Source: JAVBMU01 sp031552185 (lineage in GTDB: Bacteria > Actinomycetota > Actinomycetes > Actinomycetales > Cellulomonadaceae). Taken from it: a stretch of DNA of 64,000 bases. The stretch is taken from positions 1 to 64,000 of the forward strand of contig JAVBMU010000082.1 in assembly GCA_031552185.1 (NCBI GenBank). The letters run 5' to 3'. Under the pieces are notes generated by a model. The model worked only from the letters and a program-made list of their open reading frames with translations. It was not told where the DNA came from and made no database searches. Shown one piece after another: positions 50,344 to 59,497 of the stretch (the first letter of the stretch is position 1; every line of letters starts with the position of its first letter). Position numbers and translations under genes: made by a program.

Positions 50344-51689
50344 GTTTCCCCCGGCTCCCCCGAGTCGGCGGCGAGGCCGCCGCTGTGGCCCTCGGCGGCG
50401 AGGCCCGTGCCGCCGACGTAGACCCGCGGGACGCGGGGCCCCAACCGGGTGGTGATCTCGTAACTGATCGTGCCGGCGGCCGCCGCCCAGTCCTCGGCTG
50501 TGGGTTCGCCGTGCGTGCCCGGGCCGAACAGGGTGACCACGTCCCCCGCCGCCGCGCGCGCGCCCGGCCCGAGGTCCAGCACGAACTGGTCCATGCAGAC
50601 GCGGCCGGCGACCCGCAGGACGCGGGCGTCGGCGGCGGACCCCACCAGCACCGGCCCGCCCGGCGCGGCGCCCGGCCCGCCCCCGGAGGCGTGCCGCGGG
50701 ATGCCGTCGGCGTAGCCGAGCGGGACCAGGCCCAGCATCGTGGACCGGTCGGTGGTGTAGGCGTGGGCGTAGGAGACGCCCTGCCCGGCGTCGACCCGCT
50801 TGACGTTCGCCAACCGGGCGCGCAGGGTCATTGCCGGGACCAGGCCGAACCGCTCCGGATCGCCGAGTTGCGGCACCGGCGACAGCCCGTACACCGCCAG
50901 GCCCGGCCGGACCAGGTCGTAATGCAGCCGGGGCTCGGTCAGCGTGGCCGCCGAATTCGCCAGATGCCGGACCTCGAACCGGGCGCCCGCGGCCTCGGCG
51001 AGGGCGACGGCGCCGTCGAAGACGTCGGCCTGCCGGCGGATGGTCGGGTGATCCGGCTCGTCCGCGAGGGCGAGGTGGGACCAGATCCCCACCACGCGCA
51101 GCAGTCCCTCCCGCTCGGCGGCGAGGGCGGCGTCGACGACGCCGGGCAGGACGTCCGGCATGATCCCGTTCCGGGCCAGGCCGGTGTCCACCTTCAGATG
51201 GACCCGAGCTGGACGGCCCGACGCGCGGGCCGCTGCCAGCACCTCGGCCAGCACCCACGGGGCCGAGATGGAAACGTCGACCTCAGCGGCCAGGAGCTCG
51301 GCCATCGGCGCGCCGGCGCCCGGCGTGAACAGCCAGCTCAGGATGCGGGCATCGGCCGGCCGCACGCCGGCCGCGCGCAACGCCAACGCCTCGCCGGGCT
51401 GGGCGACGCCGAGCCAGCGCGCCCCGCCCGCGACGGCCGCCCGGGCACACGGGACCAGGCCGTGCCCGTAACCATCGGCCTTGACCACGGCCATCACTTG
51501 CGCGCTGGGGGCGTGGCAGGCCAGGGCGCGCACATTGGCCGCGACCGCCGCCAGGTCGACGACGGCCCAGGCCGCGGCGTCGGGGCCGGGCCGGTCGGCG
51601 CGGGACCGGTCGGCGCGAAGCGGGGCGGCAGCGGGCGTCACGGTCACCGATTCTTTCACCGCGCCCGGTGGGCGCGCGCCGTCGGTCAT
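50334..51689 (-). CDS. alr: Alanine racemase
   Basis: Makes D-alanine for peptidoglycan. 451 residues from ATG 51689, inside the stop of the preceding RluA-like gene (ATGA). Fold-type III PLP enzyme: the Schiff-base Lys about 70 in VMAVVKADGYGHGLVPCARA, HLKVDTGLARNGI, the NSA motif in HLANSAATLTEPRLHYDLVR, the catalytic Tyr in GVSYAHAYTTD, and GRVCMDQFVLDLG. The first 40 residues are a variable leader. Part of the minus-strand operon nnr-rluA-like-alr-tsaE. Confidence 0.96.
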   Translation of the reverse strand: MTDGARPPGAVKESVTVTPAAAPLRADRSRADRPGPDAAAWAVVDLAAVAANVRALACHAPSAQVMAVVKADGYGHGLVPCARAAVAGGARWLGVAQPGEALALRAAGVRPADARILSWLFTPGAGAPMAELLAAEVDVSISAPWVLAEVLAAARASGRPARVHLKVDTGLARNGIMPDVLPGVVDAALAAEREGLLRVVGIWSHLALADEPDHPTIRRQADVFDGAVALAEAAGARFEVRHLANSAATLTEPRLHYDLVRPGLAVYGLSPVPQLGDPERFGLVPAMTLRARLANVKRVDAGQGVSYAHAYTTDRSTMLGLVPLGYADGIPRHASGGGPGAAPGGPVLVGSAADARVLRVAGRVCMDQFVLDLGPGARAAAGDVVTLFGPGTHGEPTAEDWAAAAGTISYEITTRLGPRVPRVYVGGTGLAAEGHSGGLAADSGEPGETWT

Positions 51690-52660
51690 TGCCCGGGCGC
51701 CGGCCCGGCGTCGGCCGCCGGCCACTCCGTGAGGTCCCGTCGGCTGACGAAGCGGCGCGGGCGGCCGGTGAGCGGGTCGTCGAATTCGATCGACCGGGCG
51801 AGCAGTTGCAGCGGCCGCTCGGCGTCGTCGGGACCGAGATCGGCCGGGACCGGGCCGGCGAGGTCGCCGTACAGCACGTCGTGCCGGATCGGCAGACCGA
51901 GGCTCGCGAGGTGCAGCCGCAGTTGGTGGGTGCGGCCCGTGCGCGGCTCCAGCCGGTACCCGCCCAGGCCTTGGCGCTCGTCCGCCGCCATCAGGTCGAT
52001 CCGGGTCTCGGCGTTCGGTTCGCCCGCCACCTCGGCGGCGCGCAGGTGCCCGGCCCGCTTCTCGATCCGGCTCCGCCTGGTCACCGGCAGCGGCCGGGCG
52101 GGATCGTATGGGGCCACCGCCTCGTAGACCTTGCGCATGCCGCGGCGCTCGAACATGGCCTGGTACGCGCCGCGCACCGCGGGCCGCACGGTCAGCAGCA
52201 GCACCCCCGCGGTCAGCCGGTCCAGCCGGTGCGCCGGGCTCAGGTCGGGCAGGTCGAGTTCGCGCCGCAGCCGCACGACGACGGATCGGGTCACGTAGGC
52301 ACCGCGCGGCGTGGTCGCCAGGAAATGCGGCTTGTCGACGACGAGCAGGTCCGCGTCCCGGTGCAGCACGGGGATCGGATCCGGCGCCGCCGGCTCAACC
52401 GGCGGCGGGCGGAACACAAACAGGAATCCGCCCGGCTCGTACGGCGTCGACGGCGTCACGGTCCGGCCCCAGCCGTCGACGACGTCGCCCGCGGCGAGCT
52501 TGCCGGCCAGGTCCGGGGCGTCGTCGGGAAAGCGGTGGGCGAGGTACTCGACCGCAGTACGGAACCGGGCGGCGCTCGCCGGATCCGCCGGCAGCGGCAG
52601 GCGGGCGGCGTTCAGCCCGGCCCGCGGGGCCGGGCTGCGCTGCCGGCTGCCGCGGGTCAC
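51686..52660 (-). CDS. RluA-family pseudouridine synthase
   Basis: 324 residues from GTG 52660, inside the nnr stop (GTGA). An N-terminal helical/S4-like region (YLAHRFPDDAPDLAGKLAAG, VVDGWGRTVTPSTPYEPGG) precedes the synthase domain: VLHRDADLLVVDKPHFLATT, the catalytic Asp loop SPAHRLDRLTAGVLLLTVR, and RLEPRTGRTHQLRLHLASLG. It isomerises uridine in rRNA or tRNA; the exact site cannot be predicted. Confidence 0.92.
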   Translation of the reverse strand: MTRGSRQRSPAPRAGLNAARLPLPADPASAARFRTAVEYLAHRFPDDAPDLAGKLAAGDVVDGWGRTVTPSTPYEPGGFLFVFRPPPVEPAAPDPIPVLHRDADLLVVDKPHFLATTPRGAYVTRSVVVRLRRELDLPDLSPAHRLDRLTAGVLLLTVRPAVRGAYQAMFERRGMRKVYEAVAPYDPARPLPVTRRSRIEKRAGHLRAAEVAGEPNAETRIDLMAADERQGLGGYRLEPRTGRTHQLRLHLASLGLPIRHDVLYGDLAGPVPADLGPDDAERPLQLLARSIEFDDPLTGRPRRFVSRRDLTEWPAADAGPAPGQ

Positions 52661-54243
52661 TCGTCGAGCAGCTCGGCGATCGTCGCCGGGATCGCGTGCG
52701 CGACGTCGAGCGCGGCGACCGGTCCGCCGTCGGCGGCCCGGGCGCCCGCCCGCCCGTGGACGAACACCGCCGCGGCGGCGAGGTCGGCGGCCAGGCCGGG
52801 CCGCTGCGCGACCGCGGGGCCGTGCGCGGCGAGGATGGTGCCGAGCAGGCCCGCCAGCACATCGCCCGAGCCGGCGGAGGCCAGCCAACCTGGCCCGCTC
52901 GGCTGGGCGTAGGTCACGCCCGCCCCCGCGACGACGGAGATCGCGCCCTTGAGCAGCACGGTCGCGCCCGTGAGTTCGTGCGCCCGGCGGGCCCACCGCA
53001 GCGGCTCCGCCTCGACATCCTCGAAACTCGCCGGCGCGCCGCGTTCGGTGAGGAGCACGGCCAGTTCGCCGGCGTGCGGCGTCAGCACCACCGACGGTGG
53101 CACCCGCGGCGGCAGGAGGGACAGCGCGCCGGCATCGACCACGGCGGGCACCCGTTCCACGATGTCCTCCGCGAGTTCACCGGCCGCGGCGGCGAGCGCG
53201 TACCGGATCCGGTCGTGCTGCGGCCCGGCGTCGGGCGCCGGCCGCTCGCCGGGCTCCGGGGCCGCCGGGACGCCCGAGCCCAATGTCCACGCCTGCACCC
53301 GTCCGTTGACCGGCACGACCTCCGGACGGGCCGCGATCACCATCCGGGTGACGTCGTCCGGCCCGCGGTAGCGGACCATGCCGGCGCCGGCCCGCTGGGC
53401 CGCCGTCGCCACCAGGACCGCGGCGCCGGGGAAGGCCGACGTCCCGGCAACGACGCCGAGCACACCCCGGGTGTACTTGTGGTCCTCCACCCCCGGGACC
53501 GGCCACAGCGCGGCAACGTCGGCCGGTTCCAGCCGCCGCACCGCGGCCGGCGCGGTCGGCTCGAAGCCGATGTCGACCACGGCGCACCGGCCGCTCAGAT
53601 ACGCTGCCGGCGGCAGCAGCAGGCCGGGCTTGGCCGCGCCGAACGTCACCGTGCGGTCCGCCGCCAGGACGGGTCCGCAGACCATGCCGTCGTCCACGCC
53701 GATCCCGCTGGCGACGTCGACGGCGATCACCCACGGCCGGCGATCCGGATCGTCGTCGAGCGCCCGGTTGACCGCCGCAACCAGGCTGCCGGCCGTCCCC
53801 CGCAAGGCACCCGAGCCGCCGATCCCGACCAGGCCGTCCAGGACGACGTCGGCCCCGGCACACACCTCGACCGCCTGCGGGATCTGCGCATCCGTGACGA
53901 CCGCGCTCGTCCCGCCGGCGGCGCGCAACGCCGCCGCACCCTGCGGGTGGACGTCCGCCGCGACGCACAGCGCCCGAACCCGGGCGCCCCGGCGGGCCAG
54001 GTACGCGCCCGCATGCAGGGCGTCGCCGCCGTTATTGCCGGGCCCGACCAGGAGGACGACCCGCGCCCCGGCGACCCGGCGCCCGAACCGCCCCGGGCGA
54101 CCCTCGCTCGGGTTCACGCCCGCGATGTCGCGGGCGACAATGCTCGCCAACGCGAAGGACGCCCGCTCCATCAGTGGCACGCCGGCGGCGAGGAGCGGCT
54201 CTTCGGCACGTCGGACATCGACCGCATCCCAGGCTTCGATCAT
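52657..54243 (-). CDS. nnr: Bifunctional NAD(P)H-hydrate epimerase/dehydratase
   Basis: Repairs hydrated NADH/NADPH. 528 residues from ATG 54243 (GAAGGC upstream). The N-terminal NnrE (YjeF_N) epimerase domain shows ARVVLLVGPGNNGGDALHAG and VVLDGLVGIGGSGALRG. The C-terminal NnrD (carbohydrate-kinase-like) dehydratase shows VEDHKYTRGVLGVVAGTSAF, VLTPHAGELAVLL, TVLLKGAISVVAGAG and the catalytic LASAGSGDVLAGLLGTILAA. Spacing and overlaps make it the first gene of the nnr-rluA-like-alr-tsaE unit. It is separated from acpS by a plus-strand oxidoreductase. Confidence 0.96.
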   Translation of the reverse strand: MIEAWDAVDVRRAEEPLLAAGVPLMERASFALASIVARDIAGVNPSEGRPGRFGRRVAGARVVLLVGPGNNGGDALHAGAYLARRGARVRALCVAADVHPQGAAALRAAGGTSAVVTDAQIPQAVEVCAGADVVLDGLVGIGGSGALRGTAGSLVAAVNRALDDDPDRRPWVIAVDVASGIGVDDGMVCGPVLAADRTVTFGAAKPGLLLPPAAYLSGRCAVVDIGFEPTAPAAVRRLEPADVAALWPVPGVEDHKYTRGVLGVVAGTSAFPGAAVLVATAAQRAGAGMVRYRGPDDVTRMVIAARPEVVPVNGRVQAWTLGSGVPAAPEPGERPAPDAGPQHDRIRYALAAAAGELAEDIVERVPAVVDAGALSLLPPRVPPSVVLTPHAGELAVLLTERGAPASFEDVEAEPLRWARRAHELTGATVLLKGAISVVAGAGVTYAQPSGPGWLASAGSGDVLAGLLGTILAAHGPAVAQRPGLAADLAAAAVFVHGRAGARAADGGPVAALDVAHAIPATIAELLDE

Positions 54244-54341
54244 GCCTTCATGATGCCGGCCCCACTGCACCTCGCGGATCAGGACCTTCGACCCGGACGA
54301 GGGCAACGGCCGATTTTGCCGCGCCGGCATAGGTTGGCCCC

Positions 54342-55364
54342 ATGAGATTCGGACTCTTCATCCCGCAGGGCTGGCGGCAGGACCTGACCGGCATCGACCC
54401 GAGCCGACACTGGGCGACGATGCACGCCCTCGCGCGCCGCGCCGACACCGCCGTCGCGGGCGAGGCGGTGCCCGGCGCGCGCTTCGCGTGGGAGTCGATC
54501 TGGGTCTACGACCACTTCCACGCCGTGCCCGAACCCAATGGCGAGGCGACCCACGAGGCGTGGTCGCTGATGGCCGCGTTCGCGGCCTCGACCGAGCGCG
54601 TCCGGCTGGGGCAGATGTGCACCTGCATGGGATATCGGAATCCGGCGTACCTCGCCAAGGTCGCCGCCACCGTCGACGTCGTCGCCGGGGGGCGGCTGGA
54701 GCTGGGCATCGGCGCCGGCTGGTACGAGCACGAGTGGCGAGCCTACGGCTACGGCTTCCCGTCGGCGCGCGAGCGGCTCGACATGCTCGAGGAGGGCGTG
54801 CAGATCCTCCGGCAACTGTGGACCGACGGCCGGGCGACGTTCGCGGGGAATCAGTACCGGGTCGACGGCGCGCAGCTCGCCCCCCTGCCTCTGCAGGCCG
54901 GCGGGCCGCCCGTCTGGATCGCGGGCGGGGGCGAACAACGGACCCTGCGGATCGCGGCCCAGAACGCCGACTACACCAACTTCTTCGGCCCGGTCGAGCG
55001 GTTCGCGCACAAGTCGCGGGTGCTGCGCCAGCATTGCGCACAGATCGGTCGCCCGTTCGAGGAGATCACCCGCTCGACAAATTTCAACGTCATCATCGGC
55101 GCCCGCGCGGCCGACGTCGACGACCGGTTCGCCCAGCTCTCCGACCATTACCGCCGGAGCCTGACCCCGGGCGGGGCCGACCAGGCCATCGCCGACCTGC
55201 GGGCCGAGCAACTGACCGGCACGCCGGAGCAGGTGATCGAGACCCTGCGCGGCCTGCGGGAGGTCGGCCTGGGCTACGCCGTCTGCTACTTCCCCGAGGC
55301 GGCGTACGACCGCTCCGGCATCGAACTCTTCGAACGCGAGGTCATCCCGGCGCTGACGGACTGA
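54342..55364 (+). CDS. LLM-class F420-dependent oxidoreductase
   Basis: 340 residues from ATG 54342. Luciferase-like TIM barrel: MRFGLFIPQGWRQDLTGIDP, FAWESIWVYDHFHAVPEPNG, VRLGQMCTCMGYRNPAYLAK, VVAGGRLELGIGAGWYEHEW and PPVWIAGGGEQRTLRIAAQN. These match F420-type members rather than FMN-type ones, judged from motifs only. Substrate unknown. It interrupts the acpS-nnr order commonly seen in relatives and is ended by a strong hairpin. Confidence 0.88.
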   Translation: MRFGLFIPQGWRQDLTGIDPSRHWATMHALARRADTAVAGEAVPGARFAWESIWVYDHFHAVPEPNGEATHEAWSLMAAFAASTERVRLGQMCTCMGYRNPAYLAKVAATVDVVAGGRLELGIGAGWYEHEWRAYGYGFPSARERLDMLEEGVQILRQLWTDGRATFAGNQYRVDGAQLAPLPLQAGGPPVWIAGGGEQRTLRIAAQNADYTNFFGPVERFAHKSRVLRQHCAQIGRPFEEITRSTNFNVIIGARAADVDDRFAQLSDHYRRSLTPGGADQAIADLRAEQLTGTPEQVIETLRGLREVGLGYAVCYFPEAAYDRSGIELFEREVIPALTD

Positions 55365-55366
55365 GG

Positions 55367-55383
55367 GGGCCGCGACGCGGCCC
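55367..55383. terminator. Hairpin after the LLM oxidoreductase
   Basis: GGGCCGC (55367-55373) and GCGGCCC (55377-55383) pair around GAC. A second short GC hairpin follows (CCCCGCCGGGG). Shared by the convergent acpS gene. Confidence 0.55.
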
Positions 55384-55411
55384 GCCCCGCCGGGGCAGAA
55401 CCCAGGCCGGT

Positions 55412-55762
55412 TCAGCCCTCGGCCACGACCATCGCTGCGGCGATGCCGGCGTCGTGCGAGAGGGATAGATGCCAGGCGCGGATGCCGAGGGCCGCGGCAC
55501 AATCAGCCACCGTCCCGGTGACCTCGACCTCCGGTCGCCGGCCGGGAACGCGACGCACGGTGGCGTCCTGCCAGCTCAGCGTCCCCGGCGACCCCAGCGC
55601 CTTGGCGATCGCCTCCTTCGCCGCGAAGCGCGCCGCGAGCGACGCCACGGGCAACTGCCGTTCCGCGGGCGTGAACAGCCGTTCGCGCAGCCGGGGCGTG
55701 CGCTCCAGCGCCGCCCGGAACCGCTCAATGTCGACGACGTCGATCCCGACCCCGACGATCAC
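55412..55762 (-). CDS. acpS: Holo-[acyl-carrier-protein] synthase
   Basis: 116 residues from ATG 55762, overlapping the preceding gene by 4 bases (ATGA). Transfers phosphopantetheine from CoA to the acyl carrier protein. Motifs: VGVGIDVVDIERFRAALERT (metal Asp), RLFTPAERQL, RFAAKEAIAKALGSPGTLSW (second metal Glu) and AWHLSLSHDAGIAAAMVVAE. A normal-length group I enzyme. Confidence 0.95.
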   Translation of the reverse strand: MIVGVGIDVVDIERFRAALERTPRLRERLFTPAERQLPVASLAARFAAKEAIAKALGSPGTLSWQDATVRRVPGRRPEVEVTGTVADCAAALGIRAWHLSLSHDAGIAAAMVVAEG

Positions 55763-56109
55763 GCCGATACCTCGACTTCGGCCAGATTGGCGCCGCTCCT
55801 GAGAGTCTGGACCGGAAATTGCCGTCCCCTGAAGACCACGTAGCGGTACCTGGTACGTAGGAGCCTCGATTCCGGGGCGCCCATTTTTCCCGAGAAGATG
55901 AGAACCGCCGCCGCCGGACCGGGATCCGCGATGGAGTTCAGCAGATCGGCCCCGCCCTGCAATTGGTCCCGCACCAGCCTCGCCTTGTCAACCCGGCTCT
56001 TGAACTCCGCGAGGATCACCGTGGTGGCCCCTTCGACCAGCCGTTGCACCTCGCAGCGCCCGCACCATGGTGAGGCGCCCCCGCCCAGAGCCCTGCGCCG
56101 GTCAGGCAC
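55759..56109 (-). CDS. Hypothetical protein with PD-(D/E)XK-like motif
   Basis: 116 residues if GTG 56109 is used (GTG 56115 also possible). It overlaps the stop of the upstream small gene by 8 bases and the start of acpS by 4, so all three are coupled. The Cys pair in SPWCGRCEVQ and the strand TVILAEFKSRVDKARLVRDQ (E-x-K after a hydrophobic strand), followed by LQGGADLLNSIAD and YRYVVFRGRQFPVQTLRSGA, suggest a small PD-(D/E)XK nuclease-like fold. I do not recognise a named family and no activity is proven. Confidence 0.6.
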   Translation of the reverse strand: MPDRRRALGGGASPWCGRCEVQRLVEGATTVILAEFKSRVDKARLVRDQLQGGADLLNSIADPGPAAAVLIFSGKMGAPESRLLRTRYRYVVFRGRQFPVQTLRSGANLAEVEVSA

Positions 56110-56386
56110 CGGCACCCGCCTCCCGCGCGAACCGTCGCCCCTTGACATTCCTGGCGGCAATGTCCGGCAACGAGGCACCGAGACTCACTTCGAGCCCGCG
56201 GACGAATTCAGCACAGTAGGTCTCGATAATCTCGCGGGCAACGTCTTGGAGCGCTGCGGGACGCACCGTGAGCGACCCGTCCGCGGCCCGATCCGTCATG
56301 GACTCCAGCGGCCGGTCGGAGGTATGCCGCAAGATGCGATGGAATGCGTTGCGCACCAGCCCCACGTTGACGAGCCTGATCTTCAT
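56102..56386 (-). CDS. Hypothetical helical protein, first gene of a two-gene cassette
   Basis: 94 residues from ATG 56386. Predicted mostly helical (MKIRLVNVGLVRNAFHRILR, LQDVAREIIETYCAEFVRGL, SLPDIAARNVKGRRFARE), soluble, one Cys, basic ends. No family recognised. It is coupled to the PD-(D/E)XK-like gene by an 8-base overlap. A near-perfect palindrome lies about 50 bp upstream and may control it. Confidence 0.55.
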   Translation of the reverse strand: MKIRLVNVGLVRNAFHRILRHTSDRPLESMTDRAADGSLTVRPAALQDVAREIIETYCAEFVRGLEVSLGASLPDIAARNVKGRRFAREAGAGA

Positions 56387-56434
56387 CCGCCGCCCGTCCC
56401 GTCGCGCGTGCCTCGATGACACGGAGGTTGCCAG

Positions 56435-56453
56435 TTGGCACCATCGGTGCCAA
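56435..56453. promoter_or_regulatory. Palindromic operator-like element before the two-gene cassette
   Basis: TTGGCACC (56435-56442), three bases, GGTGCCAA (56446-56453): a perfect 8-bp inverted repeat, flanked by TTGCCAG and TTGCCA. It lies 50-70 bp upstream of the cassette start. Confidence 0.5.
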
Positions 56454-56534
56454 TTGCCATGCAGCCTAGTCCCTGCGCCGGGCACGACGCGCTCGGCTAC
56501 GCGCCGAGCGGCGTCGCGCCCGACTCGCCCGCCG

Positions 56535-58412
56535 CTACTCCACCGTCACCGACTTGGCGAGGTTGCGCGGCTGGTCGACGTCGAGCCCCTTGGCGGTGGC
56601 CAGGGCGCTGGCGAAGATCTGCAGCGGCACCACGGCGAGCAGCGGCGACAGCAGCGTGGGGCAGCGCGGCACCCAGAAGATCTCGTCGGCGTACGGCCGC
56701 ACCGCGTCGTCCCCGTCCTCGGCGATCACCAGGGTCCGCGCCCCGCGGGCACGAATCTCCTGGATGTTCGAGATCACCTTGGAGTGCAGCGAGTGCCGCC
56801 CGCGCGGGGACGGCACGATGACGAAGACCGGCTGGCCCTCGTCGATCAGGGCGATCGGCCCGTGCTTCAACTCGCCGGCCGCGAAACCCTCGGCGTGGAT
56901 GTAGGCGAGTTCCTTGAGCTTGAGCGCGCCCTCCATCGCGACGGGGAAGCCGATGTGCCGGCCGAGGAAGAGGACGCTCTTGGTCTCCTTCATCGACCGG
57001 GCGGTCGCCCGCACGTATTCGGCCCGCTCGATCACCGTGTGGATCTTGCCGGGCATGGCCCGCAGGTCCTCGAGCGTCTGGGCGATCTCGTCCGGGAACT
57101 TGTTCCCCCGCAACTGCGCCAGGTAGAGACCGAGCAGGTAGGCGGCGGTGATCTGGGCCAGGAACGCCTTGGTGGACGCGACCGCGATCTCCGGTCCGGC
57201 GTGGGTGTACAACACGGCGTCGGATTCGCGCGGGATGGTCGACCCGTGCGTGTTGACGATCGAGATCACCTTGGCGCCCTGCTCGCGGGCGTGGCGGACG
57301 GCCATCAGGGTGTCCATCGTCTCGCCGGACTGGGTGACCGCGACGACGAGCGTCCGTTCGTCCACGATCGGGTCGCGGTAGCGGAACTCGTGCGCGTACT
57401 CGACCTCGACCGGGATCCGGCACCAGTGTTCGATCGCGTACTTGGCCACGTGCCCGGCGTAGGCGGCGGTGCCGCAGGCGACGACGATGATCTTGTCCAC
57501 CGAGCGCAGCAGCGCCTCGTCGATCCGCAGGTCGTCCAGCATCAGCCGGCCGCTCCCGTCGGTGCGGCCGAGCAGCGTGTCGGCAACCGCGTGCGGCTGG
57601 TCGTGGATCTCCTTGTCCATGAACGTCCGGAAGCCGCCCTTCTCGGCCGAGCCGGCGTCCCAGTCGACGGTGAACCGCTTGGCCTCGGCCGGGTTCCCGT
57701 AGAAATCGGTGACCTCGACCGTCGTCGGCGTGATGGTGACGATCTCGTCCTGGCCCAGTTCCAGCGCGTCGCGGGTGTGGGCAATGAACGCGGAGACGTC
57801 GGAGGCGAGGAAGTTCTCGCCCGCCCCGATCCCGACGACCAGCGGCGAGTCGTGCCGGGCGCCCACGACGACGTCCGGGTGATCGGCATGCACGGCGAGC
57901 AGCGTGAAGGTCCCGTCCAGGCGGCGCACGACGGCGGCCATCGCGGAGGTGAGGTTCTTCGAGTCCTGGTAGGCGCGGGCCAACAACTGGGCCGCGACCT
58001 CGGTGTCCGTCTCGGAGCGGAACTCCACGCCCTGGGCCATCAGTTCGGCCTTGAGCGAGACGTAGTTCTCCACAATGCCGTTGTGGATCACCGCGAGCCT
58101 GCCGTCGTCGGCCAGGTGCGGGTGCGCGTTGGCATCCGTGGGGCTGCCGTGGGTGGCCCACCGGGTGTGCCCGATCGACGTCGTCGCCGGCGGCAGTAGG
58201 TGCGCCTCGATCTCCGCTTTCAGGTTCGCGAGCTTGCCGGCCTTCTTCGCGACGGCGATGTCCCCGCGGCCCGGCGAGACGAGTGCTATCCCGGCCGAGT
58301 CGTAGCCCCGATACTCGAGCCGGGTCAGGCCCTCCAGCGCGACCGCCAGCGGTCGATCGGAGACCTCCCCGGTCAACGCGCCCGGGCCTACGTAACCCAC
58401 GATTCCGCACAT
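56535..58412 (-). CDS. glmS: Glutamine-fructose-6-phosphate aminotransferase (isomerising)
   Basis: First step of UDP-GlcNAc synthesis: fructose 6-P plus glutamine to glucosamine 6-P. 625 residues from ATG 58412. The N-terminal nucleophile is Cys 2 (MCGIVGYVGPGALTGEVSDR), with EYRGYDSAGIALV and HTRWATHGSPTDANAHPH of the glutaminase. The two SIS domains follow (VVACGTAAYAGHVAKYAIEH, VTQSGETMDTLMAVRHAREQ), and the end DQPRNLAKSVTVE is typical. No glmS ribozyme is expected or seen; the upstream space to coaA is only about 110 bp. Confidence 0.97.
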   Translation of the reverse strand: MCGIVGYVGPGALTGEVSDRPLAVALEGLTRLEYRGYDSAGIALVSPGRGDIAVAKKAGKLANLKAEIEAHLLPPATTSIGHTRWATHGSPTDANAHPHLADDGRLAVIHNGIVENYVSLKAELMAQGVEFRSETDTEVAAQLLARAYQDSKNLTSAMAAVVRRLDGTFTLLAVHADHPDVVVGARHDSPLVVGIGAGENFLASDVSAFIAHTRDALELGQDEIVTITPTTVEVTDFYGNPAEAKRFTVDWDAGSAEKGGFRTFMDKEIHDQPHAVADTLLGRTDGSGRLMLDDLRIDEALLRSVDKIIVVACGTAAYAGHVAKYAIEHWCRIPVEVEYAHEFRYRDPIVDERTLVVAVTQSGETMDTLMAVRHAREQGAKVISIVNTHGSTIPRESDAVLYTHAGPEIAVASTKAFLAQITAAYLLGLYLAQLRGNKFPDEIAQTLEDLRAMPGKIHTVIERAEYVRATARSMKETKSVLFLGRHIGFPVAMEGALKLKELAYIHAEGFAAGELKHGPIALIDEGQPVFVIVPSPRGRHSLHSKVISNIQEIRARGARTLVIAEDGDDAVRPYADEIFWVPRCPTLLSPLLAVVPLQIFASALATAKGLDVDQPRNLAKSVTVE

Positions 58413-58522
58413 GGTCCGGAGTCTATCGGCCCCGGACCCCGAATCGGTGATCCATCCGGCGATCGAGCCCCGGAAGGCGATCGTGGCAGCGACGCGGCAG
58501 GCGCTTGGGGCACAATCGCAGC

Positions 58523-59497
58523 GTGGCATGTTCCCCCGACGCCGGTCGCCGCGCCGGCCGGTCCGACGAGTCCCCGTACGTGGACCTCGACCGCACCGCG
58601 TGGAGCGTCCTGTCCGAGTCGACTCCGCTGCCCCTGACGGACGCCGACGTCGCCCGGTTGCGCGGGCTCGGCGACCCGATCGACCTGGCCGAGGTCGACG
58701 CGGTGTACCGGCCCCTGTCGCGGCTGCTCAACCTGTACGTCACCGCAACGTCCGGCCTGCACGCGGCGACCTCGACCTTCCTGCGGGACGACACCGGGCG
58801 CACGCCGTACGTCATCGGCGTCGCCGGTTCGGTCGCCGTCGGCAAGTCCACCACGGCCCGGATCCTGCGCGAGATGCTCGCCCGGTGGCCGGAGACGCCT
58901 CGGGTCGAGCTCGTGACGACCGACGGGTTTCTGTTCCCGAATGCCGAGTTGGAGCGCCGCGGCCTGATGGGTCGCAAGGGCTTTCCGGAGTCCTACGACC
59001 GGCGCGCACTGGTGCAGTTCGTCTCCGATGTCAAGGGCGGCCGGACCGAGGTCCACGCGCCCGTCTACTCCCACCTGACGTACGACATCGTGCCCGGGGA
59101 GTCGGTCACGGTGCGCAGCCCGGACGTCCTCATCGTCGAGGGCCTCAACGTGTTGCAGGCGGCGCGACCCGGCCGGCGGGACCGATCGAACGTCGCGGTG
59201 AGCGACTTCTTCGACTTCTCGATCTATGTCGACGCCGACACGGCGGACATCAAGCGGTGGTACGTCGAGCGGTTCCTCACCCTGCGGCGGACCGCGTTCA
59301 CCAGTCCGCAGTCGTATTTCCGCCGGTACGCGACGCTCTCCGACGCCGAGGCCCGGGATCGCGCGGAGCACATCTGGGACACAATCAACGCCCCGAACCT
59401 GGATCTGAACATCCTGCCGACGCGGGACCGGGCCACCCTCGTGCTCAGGAAGGGTCCGAACCACTCGGTCGAGCGGGTTCGCCTGCGGAAGCTCTGA
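58523..59497 (+). CDS. coaA: Pantothenate kinase, type I
   Basis: First committed step of CoA synthesis. 324 residues from GTG 58523, with CACAAT seven bases upstream, suggesting a leaderless start. P-loop GVAGSVAVGKSTTARILREM, ELVTTDGFLFPNAELERRGL, KGFPESYDRRALVQFVSDV, VHAPVYSHLTYDIVPGE and the end RKGPNHSVERVRLRKL are type I CoaA. It is divergent from glmS and overlaps the convergent dedA by 53 bp. Confidence 0.95.
   Translation: MACSPDAGRRAGRSDESPYVDLDRTAWSVLSESTPLPLTDADVARLRGLGDPIDLAEVDAVYRPLSRLLNLYVTATSGLHAATSTFLRDDTGRTPYVIGVAGSVAVGKSTTARILREMLARWPETPRVELVTTDGFLFPNAELERRGLMGRKGFPESYDRRALVQFVSDVKGGRTEVHAPVYSHLTYDIVPGESVTVRSPDVLIVEGLNVLQAARPGRRDRSNVAVSDFFDFSIYVDADTADIKRWYVERFLTLRRTAFTSPQSYFRRYATLSDAEARDRAEHIWDTINAPNLDLNILPTRDRATLVLRKGPNHSVERVRLRKL

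Noticed and set aside
58413..58522. glmS ribozyme or riboswitch upstream of glmS
   Set aside because: Only about 110 bp to the divergent coaA, no conserved ribozyme core seen, and glmS ribozymes belong mainly to Firmicutes.
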